Source of the DNA: Ettlia oleoabundans
Taxonomy: Eukaryota; Chlorophyta; Chlorophyceae; Chlamydomonadales
DNA: 12,230 nt
Direction of reading: 5' to 3'
Assembly (NCBI GenBank): GCA_019693395.1
Contig: JAAMXP010000149.1
Span: 1 to 12,230, forward strand
Each line of letters starts with the position of its first letter. The stretch's first letter is position 1. A program made the translations under genes and the position numbers. Shown in pieces: positions 6,301 through 12,230 of the stretch. The notes below the pieces were generated by a model, which was not told where the DNA came from, did no database searches, and worked only from the letters and a program-made list of their open reading frames with translations.

Positions 6301-9300
6301 GTGCAGCAGCCCACAGCCTGCCAGCGATGCCTCCATTACCTCCAGTGACCTCAGCTCCCTCCTCAGCTCCCCGTAGGGCGCGACAAACTCCATGCGGATG
6401 TCTATCAGCGTGGCCAGGCGGCTGGTGGGCCCACCACCCTCCCCGCCGCCCTCCCCGCCCTCTGCAGCTGCCTGTTCCTGCAGGTGTGTGTCGTAGAACA
6501 CCAGGTCCAGAGTCTCAACCTCCTGCAACAAGACGGCACGGGGGGAGGCATGGGTGGATGTAGACACCAGGGTGTGGCGTGTGCAGATGTAACAATTTTG
6601 CGGAGGGTGTTGTGCAATGGGCACAGGCACGGTAACAGGCACGCAGCAACCACCCTCACAACCAGCCTTCCCGGCACAAACCCGCGACGCTGCATGCCGC
6701 ACTCCAGGAATGCCACGCTCAATGCTGCCCTCACGATCCCATACCCCCAGCAGCACCAACATCAGCACCATCATCACAGCGGCCAGCACCTGCGGCCGTG
6801 CGAATGCATTTTCCACTGCCACCGCCTCCTCCTCGCTGGCCCCCTCCCCAGCGGGCACAGCGCTCTGCGCCATCTGCACCGCGTACGAGTAGCTCTCGGG
6901 GTGGATGCGGGTGTCGTCCAGGGGGTCCAGGTCAAGGTTGGCGGCACCTGTGCGGACATAGAAAGGCAGTGGGAGCAAAGGCATTAACTGAGGGTAAACC
7001 AAACACGTGGACTGAAGAGGAATCAACAGAGCAACGCGAGAAGAGGGTGATGGTCAACAACTCAAGAGTGCTGCAGCGGGCCAAGACAGCATGGTGCAAG
7101 CCACCGACACGTGAAAAGCAACAAGTGACACAAGCAGGGCTGTCGGCTGCTGTTAGCGGTGGGCGACTGGAGCACACATCCCAATTGCTGTGCTTGATCC
7201 CGCTGGCCATCTGTACGAGTTGACTGCGGCCAACCTCTCACCCTTGGTGGATGCGCGTATGCGGAGGTAGGGGGCGGCATTGCGGAACACTCGGTTACCG
7301 AATACGTTGAGCTCGCGCCACACCTGGTTGCGGCTCTCCACAAACCCACCCGCCTTGGCGATGGCACGCAGCAGCGCACCCGCCTTGCGGGGTCCTAGCC
7401 TGAACAGCCAGCAGGCACGGGGCCAACTCAGTCATGTTGCGGGCATGCGTGCATGCATCCGCCCCTCGCAGGTTTGCAGAATGCCCATCCGGTCCAGGGC
7501 AGGCTGCCCAGGCAGACGGGCTCAGATGAACAGCCAAAGCCCAGCCCAGATCCCCGGCTGTGGCGGTTATTCAGCAGGTGCTCAGCCCCTGCCGCCCACA
7601 AACTGCCGCCCAGCACCCTTGAGCCACCCAGCAGCCAGGCACAAACCCTGCAAACGCCTGCCCACAGCCAGGCCCACACTCACCCAGGCACAAACTGCAG
7701 CGGTGCCGAGAGCCAGGTGGATGCCGCCACTTGGTTGAGGTCCACCCCCACTTGCGAGGTGGCCGTCACCATCACGCGCTCAACCATGGCCAGACGCTCC
7801 TCCTCGGGAAGCTGACAGGGAAGGTGGGAGGTGGGCAGAGCGGAGTTGGGGACGGGGAATGAGGAAGCAGCAGGTGGGAACTGACGACAGCAATGAAGAA
7901 TAAAGTCGGTGCCATAAAGTCGGTGCGGGGCAAAAGCGGTGATGGCAATAACATGCAGCACGTGCATGGTGATTGTCCCGTACCAACCCTGCCCCAGCCG
8001 GCCCCACGACCCTCACCTGCGCCTGCAGGGGGTGCAGCTGCAGCGCCAGCACTTCCTTGCTGGAGCCGCACAGGCTGGCCAGCAGCGCAAGGGGGTCCAG
8101 CAGCTGACGGCCTAGCCCCACAGCACGCCGCACTATTGAGGCAGTGCCAACCGCCAGCTCCTCCCGTGCCATTGCGCTGTTCTCCCACACAGCAGCCACA
8201 GACTCATCCGCCAGCATGATCTGCACATCACCCGTGCCCAGCTCTGCAGGAGCCATAGGGAGCAGCATGTGCAGTGTACCAATAGATAAACATCAAAGGC
8301 TCAAGAGCTGTGACGTTAACGTACGCGCTACAGAGACGTCCCTAACAAGCAGGAGTGGCATGCTGCATGCGGCATGCGATTGACCCCCAGCTGGACTCAG
8401 TCAAGTGCACACCCACAACCCCTCACCCGCTTCACGCACCGCACCACCGGACACACAAACCCCAGCACACCCCACCAGCCTGCCCTGCTGCCCACCCACC
8501 AATCATGAAGCGTGGGTTGTCGATCATGATTGACTCCCGGATCTGCACCAGGTCCTGCTCCAGGGTGCGCGCCTCGGGGTGGCTGCCACCTATGACTATG
8601 GCATGGGGCTTGTGGTCCTGCATACACCAGGTGGTAGGGCTAGCAGCGGACATGAGAAAGGGTGCGGGAGGTCAGGTGGGCAGGTGGGCAGGCAGGAGAA
8701 GATAAGGCACAAAAGGGTGCGAGGAGCAAAGGGAATGTTGGGCACAGCAACTACTCCCCAGGTATCCCCCTGCACCCACCTGTATGAATGAGCGTATGCG
8801 TGCGGCGTCCTGGCCCTTCTTGGGGTCGTCATACATGCTGTACACCACGCCCATCTGAGCCTTGCGCTTGGGAATGGGGCCGCTGCACACAGGTGGCGGG
8901 ACGGGCAAGGCCCGGGACCAAGGATCACATCAGAAAGGCAAGGGGAGAGCACAGGCTGGCCTGCCACTTAGTGTTCCAAAAGAAGGAGCTGAGCGATTCC
9001 AGCAGACCAACCCAACCAATCAGGCACGGTGGCATCGTCTCCTCCAGCAGCCACCATGCCACAAGCAACACTTCCCGCCATTTGCAACCGCCCGTGTTCA
9101 CAAGCCACGCACCTGAACTGTGGGCAGTGCAGGTAGTCCACCAGGTTGCCCTGCGGGTCCAGCATGGCAAAGGTGGTGACGGCTGCGGGGGCGCCTGTGC
9201 CGTAGCACACAGCCATCACACGCCGCTCAGGCTCCACCTCGTCCTCATCAGCAAGCTTGACCTGTAGCACTCAGTGCACGAGTATGAGTTCCAGCAACGT

Positions 9301-12071
9301 TGGCAAGTGTACTTGTGTTGGGGTGGAGGATAGCAGTAGATGGCCAGCTTGAGCAATGGGAGATTGTTGGGCAGAGGATGTTGTTGTGCAGAGGCTAGGA
9401 GCGCTGCTTGCATGGACCCGCTGGAGATGGAAAAAGCGCAAAAAAGGGTTACGGTCAGCATGATGAATTTGGCTTGCTTTGCAAGCAGTGCTAGCCGTTG
9501 ATGGAGCGGAGCAAAAGAGCGCACCCTGCCGCAAGGCTCACACAGCGCACCTGCAGCGGCGCCTGGCTGGCATAGCCCCACAGCTTGTCGGCGGCATCCT
9601 CCAGCGCGGCGGCACGTGCGGAAGCCGCCAGGCGCGTGCGTGTCTCCCGCTCCATTAGGGGCAGCAGGAAGTCGCGCACCGCCTCACCCAGCACCTGACG
9701 CCGCATTTCGTCCCAAGCCATTGCTTCATCTGCATGTGTATGTGTGTATGTACACATGTGTGAACATTTGCGCAGGGCAAGCAGACATGTGCAGCGGACC
9801 AGCTCACAGCATAAGCGAGTCGGCAGGCACACTGGCTGCCACCACGCTCTGGCACACACACACATAACAGTCTGCACACAAGTTGGGGCTATGCCACTAA
9901 GCGGTGCCTGCCTAGTATCTGCGAGGTCCACCCAGGTATCAAAACATGAATCTCAGCCCTGCCCGGTACTGCATGCCGCATTGACAGCTGCACACCTGAC
10001 AGGCCTCTCGACAGGTACGAGTCAGCCAGGTAGGACATCAGCGTGGCGCCATTCTCCCTGTCCTCACCCTCGTCAAACCCAAACTCAACCTTGATCTGCA
10101 GGCCAGGCATATAAATTAATTGAAATAACGTGATGACAAACGCATGTCTTACACGACATGCCAAACCAGCAGGGAGGGATACGCATTAAAACCGAGGAAA
10201 ACGCCATGCATGGCTGTCAGGGGCAGCTGCCACAGGCTGCTGGTGCAAGGGTAGACAGGTTGTCAGGCTGGGCCATGCCTAGACTCACCAGGCCTGCCTT
10301 CTCCGCCTCTAGCAGCCGCAAGAACTGGTCCCCCTTCTCCAAGCGGTGCAGAGGCTTCGCCACCAGGCGCTTGACTGATGCCAGGTGGTGGAAGGGATCC
10401 AGGCTGGTTTCCCCCGCTGGAGTGGGCTCGGTCCACACCACAGCCATCTCCTGCACACGGCGGGTAGGCAGCAGGGCCATGGGTGCGGCAGCATACAGGG
10501 AGCATGAAGACATGAAAATTTTGACGGTTAGGAGGGTGGGCAGGAGGGCCGGCCATTGACTGGCAAACACAAGACCTGTGCAGTACAAAGCGCACCCAAC
10601 CACGTGCCAAGAACCTCTTTTCGTCCAGCATCAGTGCTGCGGTACCATCGGCACACCCACCTGGTACTGCTTGCGCACTTCCTGCCGCACCAGTGGCTCC
10701 GCCGCAATCTCGGCAGCAGCCATGTGGCAGCCCCCCTTGATCACCGCCTGAACGGTGCTCAGCGCACCGGACGCCGCCACAAACTGCTGCGCATGCTGCT
10801 CAGGAGTAACCTGCACCAGCAGCATGATGTAATGGGTAAATTGTGAATAGTCAACGAAGAGGCGGAAGTGTCCATAGGAAAGTTGTGTATTCCACAATGG
10901 ACAGCACATCACAAGTCTTGCACAGATTCAGGGGCTAGGGCAGGAGTGCAAGCGCAAGTGTCAAAGCCAGCTGATTTGATGGCTGCGATCCCCAAACCTC
11001 ATGGCTGCAGACTCGGAATTGCTACGGTGCAAGCGTGCAGGCGTGCGCTGCCCTTAGGGCCACGCACCGTAAGGTCAATGGGTGTGTGCTTCTGGTAGCC
11101 TGCCTCCACATTCTCCGCCAACTGCGCGGCGCTCAGCCCCAGCCCCTCCACCCAGCCGCCCAGCCCCGCACGCAGGCAGACAAGGTAGCTGCCCTTCTTC
11201 TGGGGCCGCCGTGCGCCTGCGCCATTGCCCAGGGACAGCTGCGCCAGGGGACCCTCCACCGCCGCCGCCTGCTGGGAGTCTGAGGCATCGCTGAACTGCT
11301 GCCGCACCAGGCGGAACCTGGCCTCGCAGTCGTCCAGCTCCTATAGGCAGGCAGCAAAAGTTGGGGGTCCACATAGACACATACATTACTTGTTGTGGCA
11401 GAAGGGAGTTGGCTGGGTGTCCTGTATAAGATGGATGCCTGTATAAGATGGATGGAGTCAGAACACTTGATGCTACGCGACGTCAGCCTGCCTCCTTACG
11501 AACGGCTTGCATTTGGCAAGCCATAAGGAACAAGAAAACCATACACGAGAACAGCGCTCGTCAACCAAAATCTCATTAACACCCGGTCAAAAAAACGATG
11601 CAAAACAGCTCATCATCACCCACCTCCACCGTGGTTGCCTGCTCCAGTACCGCCAGGCATGACTGGATAGCCGCCTCCTCCGCGCTATGCATCGTCTCAC
11701 CCAACGCCTTCTCATATGCACGCCGCCGCGCCTCACGCCGCACCTGTGCCATGGCCGACACACACTTTTGTGGCGATCCAGCCAGACCGCACAAAGGGAC
11801 ATACACAGCCGTGCAGCGGGCAAGCTAGGCAACAAGCAGAAGCACAGCACTAGCAGGTGGACGGCGATGGTATGGGCAGAAGTAGCTAAAGAGGGCATTG
11901 CAGCGCCGGATTGTCAGCAGAATCACACTTTTTTATGACAGCAGCGCTCATCAGGCCAGGCCGCAGGCTGCAGCGTTGGGACCCGCCACTGACCTGCAAA
12001 GCACGCCAGCGCTGCGCCAGCTGCTGTACTGCAAAGAGCACCTCGTACCGCCGTATGCGCCGGTGGGCCGG
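2920..12071 (-). CDS. SPT6: SPT6, RNA polymerase II elongation factor and histone chaperone (5' end off window)
   Basis: SPT6 travels with RNA polymerase II in the nucleus, binds the phosphorylated Rpb1 linker through tandem SH2 domains, and reassembles nucleosomes behind it. Exons in transcript order: 12071-11994, 11743-11624, 11340-11068, 10810-10661, 10450-10289, 10095-9996, 9729-9551, 9261-9113, 8882-8780, 8617-8500, 8243-8017, 7811-7684, 7399-7242, 6947-6790, 6522-6340, 6143-6048, 5793-5654, 5231-5051, 4802-4608, 4336-4157, 3914-3753, 3426-2920 (stop TGA 2922-2920). They join to 1,248 codons with consistent phases. Landmarks: AEPLVRQEVRKQYQ, GLGPRKAG, LDDTRIHPESY, FRPSRQG and YEDLDEVAARFLDPL. 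The chain follows the plant SPT6-like form most closely. The acidic N-terminal region (Iws1/histone-binding part) and the promoter are not in the window. All introns are 162-422 bp; one donor appears to be GC (see findings). The first visible exon is the least certain. Confidence 0.97.
4473..4497. repeat. (CG)7 followed by an 11-base C run
   Basis: Seven CG dinucleotides immediately followed by eleven C, inside the SPT6 intron 4337-4607. Alternating CG can adopt Z-DNA, and the homopolymer is a frequent site of sequencing error. Confidence 0.95.
4564..4605 (-). other. G-quadruplex-prone tract at an SPT6 5' splice site
   Basis: On the transcribed-RNA-sense (minus) strand the intron opens GTGGGTGGGCTGGGGTGGG and continues with three more runs of four G. 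That is seven runs of three or more G within 42 bases, starting two bases inside the intron, and it satisfies the usual G3+N1-7 pattern. Confidence 0.75.
5051..6143 (-). other. SPT6 S1 (OB-fold) domain (3 exons)
   Basis: Visible residues 763-901: AFFLCAGETRDTLKPGRRVE and ARVRHVGEA, then ARCVLPDLNGIEAVIDRDNV, EERQEINMRDFLQPNQTVPA and IIEVQPDQWQVRISCRSDVV. The domain is an RNA/ssDNA-binding OB fold in the family. The middle exon (5793-5654) is short and was recognised by phase and by the plant-like order of S1 strands. The last exon ends ERRRQTENK, the charged helix before the first SH2 domain, where the donor is apparently GC. Confidence 0.88.
6340..6947 (-). other. SPT6 DLD (death-like) domain (2 exons)
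   Basis: Visible residues 649-762. LDPLDDTRIHPESYSYAVQM is the hallmark of this region and is nearly the plant motif. It is followed by a glycine/glutamate-rich linker (AEGGEGGGEGGG) that looks like a lineage-specific flexible insert, and RLATLIDIRMEFVAPYGELR leading to the S1 domain. The intron between the two exons (6523-6789) is a multiple of three and stop-free; see findings. Confidence 0.9.
7242..7811 (-). other. SPT6 helix-hairpin-helix domain (2 exons)
   Basis: Visible residues 554-648: LAMVERVMVTATSQVGVDLN and STWLSAPLQFVPGLGPRKAG, then ALLRAIAKAGG, the classic hairpin (GLGPRKA) of the SPT6/Tex family, and VFGNRVFRNAAPYLRI. In Tex and SPT6 this part contributes to nucleic-acid binding. 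The GLGPRKA hairpin is split by an intron in phase 2 after the first Gly's second base. Confidence 0.93.
7900..7927. repeat. 14-bp tandem duplication in an SPT6 intron
   Basis: Two adjacent 14-base copies, ATAAAGTCGGTGCC and ATAAAGTCGGTGCG, differing only in the last base, inside the intron 7812-8016. Confidence 0.95.
8017..9261 (-). other. SPT6 YqgF/RNase H-like domain (4 exons)
   Basis: Visible residues 355-553. Strand 1 reads RRVMAVCYGTG, followed by TTFAMLDPQGNLVDYLHCP, the linker PKKGQDAARIRSFIQ, then DHKPHAIVIGGSHPEARTL and VQIMLADESVAAVWENS. The fold is that of YqgF/RuvC resolvases, but the Asp expected on the first strand of active nucleases is not there, as in other SPT6 proteins. 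A scaffold rather than catalytic role is therefore expected. The domain runs into IVRRAVGLGRQLLDPLALLA and LCGSSKEVLALQLHPLQ, which links to the helix-hairpin-helix part. Confidence 0.9.
9852..9864. repeat. CA dinucleotide run in an SPT6 intron
   Basis: A short (CA)6 run. The same intron (9730-9995) also has an alternating TG/TA stretch at about 9734-9763 right beside the acceptor, so the acceptor of the next exon is CA-rich rather than pyrimidine-rich. Confidence 0.8.
11421..11454. repeat. Perfect 17-bp tandem duplication in an SPT6 intron
   Basis: The unit CCTGTATAAGATGGATG occurs twice head to tail without mismatch, inside the intron 11341-11623. Perfect identity suggests a recent duplication. 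Confidence 0.97.
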
Positions 12072-12230
12072 CTGCAGCGGTAGGGCAAGCGAGCAATGAC
12101 AATGCCCAAGTTGTTTCCTTCCTTTCCACAAATGGACCATGCCGCATTAGTGCACGCCAAGCAGAGCAGACAGCCATCTGGCCACTGGTTATGCAGACAT
12201 ACAGCACGCCAGCACATGGAACGAGTCAAG
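12072..12230 (-). other. SPT6 intron (upstream end off window)
   Basis: The minus strand ends in a pyrimidine-rich acceptor, CTACCGCTGCAG, before the rightmost exon. No upstream SPT6 exon can be recognised in the remaining bases, so the stretch is taken as intron continuing past the window. Confidence 0.6.

Larger units (their letters stand above)
9551..12071 (-). other. SPT6 central helical core (7 exons)
   Basis: Visible residues 1-354 (counting from the first base of the rightmost exon). They include an Arg-rich helical part (RREARRRAYEKALGE), a GNGAGARRPQKKG linker probably disordered, and the conserved core helices: GSYLVCLRAGL-GGWVEGLGL, SAAQLAENVEAGYQKH, GGCHMAAAEIAAEPLVRQ, LVAKPLHRLEKGDQFLRLLE. 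This is followed by AMAWDEMRRQVLGEAVRDFL and LLPLMERETRTRLAASAR, the helix leading into the YqgF-like fold and close to plant SPT6L. This corresponds to the HTH-containing scaffold of yeast SPT6. The exon at 12071-11994 (YEVLFAVQQLAQRWRALQ) fits by phase and helicity but has little diagnostic sequence. Confidence 0.85.

Noticed and set aside
8432..8653. MSAASPTTWCMQDHKPH as a start codon for a separate small protein
   Set aside because: The ATG lies in intron sequence; DHKPH is the start of an SPT6 exon that joins in phase to the previous exon ending FIQ.
9734..9763. TG/TA-rich partial palindrome as a regulatory hairpin
   Set aside because: It is imperfect simple sequence next to a splice acceptor; no loop-stem arrangement is convincing.
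1..12230. Search for tRNA genes, rRNA, CRISPR arrays, transposon ends or phage genes
   Set aside because: None was recognised on either strand. The window is accounted for by three eukaryotic genes, their introns and short intergenic parts.

Overview
The window looks like nuclear DNA from a green alga. The protein-coding genes are broken by many short GC-rich spliceosomal introns of about 75 to 420 bp, and donors are overwhelmingly GTG-type (GTGAGT, GTGGGT, GTGCGT). CAG/CTG microsatellites recur, and the two best-conserved proteins resemble the plant/algal forms of their families. I cannot fix the genus from sequence alone. A chlorophyte with about 60% GC is the best guess. I see no bacterial operon structure, phage, mobile element, CRISPR array or rRNA.

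Layout, left to right. (1) Bases 1-405, minus strand: the 5' part of a MutT-type Nudix hydrolase. Its first confident coding exon ends just before the Nudix box and an intron runs off the left edge. The ORF stays open upstream to about 735 and a spliced targeting-peptide exon is possible. (2) A short divergent intergenic/promoter stretch, about 785-973. (3) Bases 974-2388, plus strand: a complete four-exon gene for CFAP20 (FAP20/BUG22), the ciliary/basal-body protein, ending in an unusual poly-glutamine tail. (4) Bases 2389-2919: a convergent intergenic stretch with a CAGG tetranucleotide repeat and the 3' UTRs. (5) Bases 2920-12071, minus strand: 22 exons (1,248 codons, stop excluded) covering the central and C-terminal parts of the RNA polymerase II elongation factor and histone chaperone SPT6. 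The N-terminal acidic region lies beyond the right edge. Every junction was placed by hand; exon phases agree throughout and the joined reading frame follows the plant/animal SPT6 domain order: helical core, YqgF-like, helix-hairpin-helix, DLD, S1, tandem SH2, low-complexity tail.

The three genes do not form a pathway. SPT6 and CFAP20 are tail to tail; CFAP20 and the Nudix gene are head to head. The window is an ordinary set of conserved eukaryotic genes and I did not find an undescribed system. Points worth a second look are at the level of gene structure and low-complexity protein: a likely GC-AG intron, a stop-free in-frame intron with a hydrophobic insert, a G-quadruplex-prone intron start, and Q-rich tails on both CFAP20 and SPT6.
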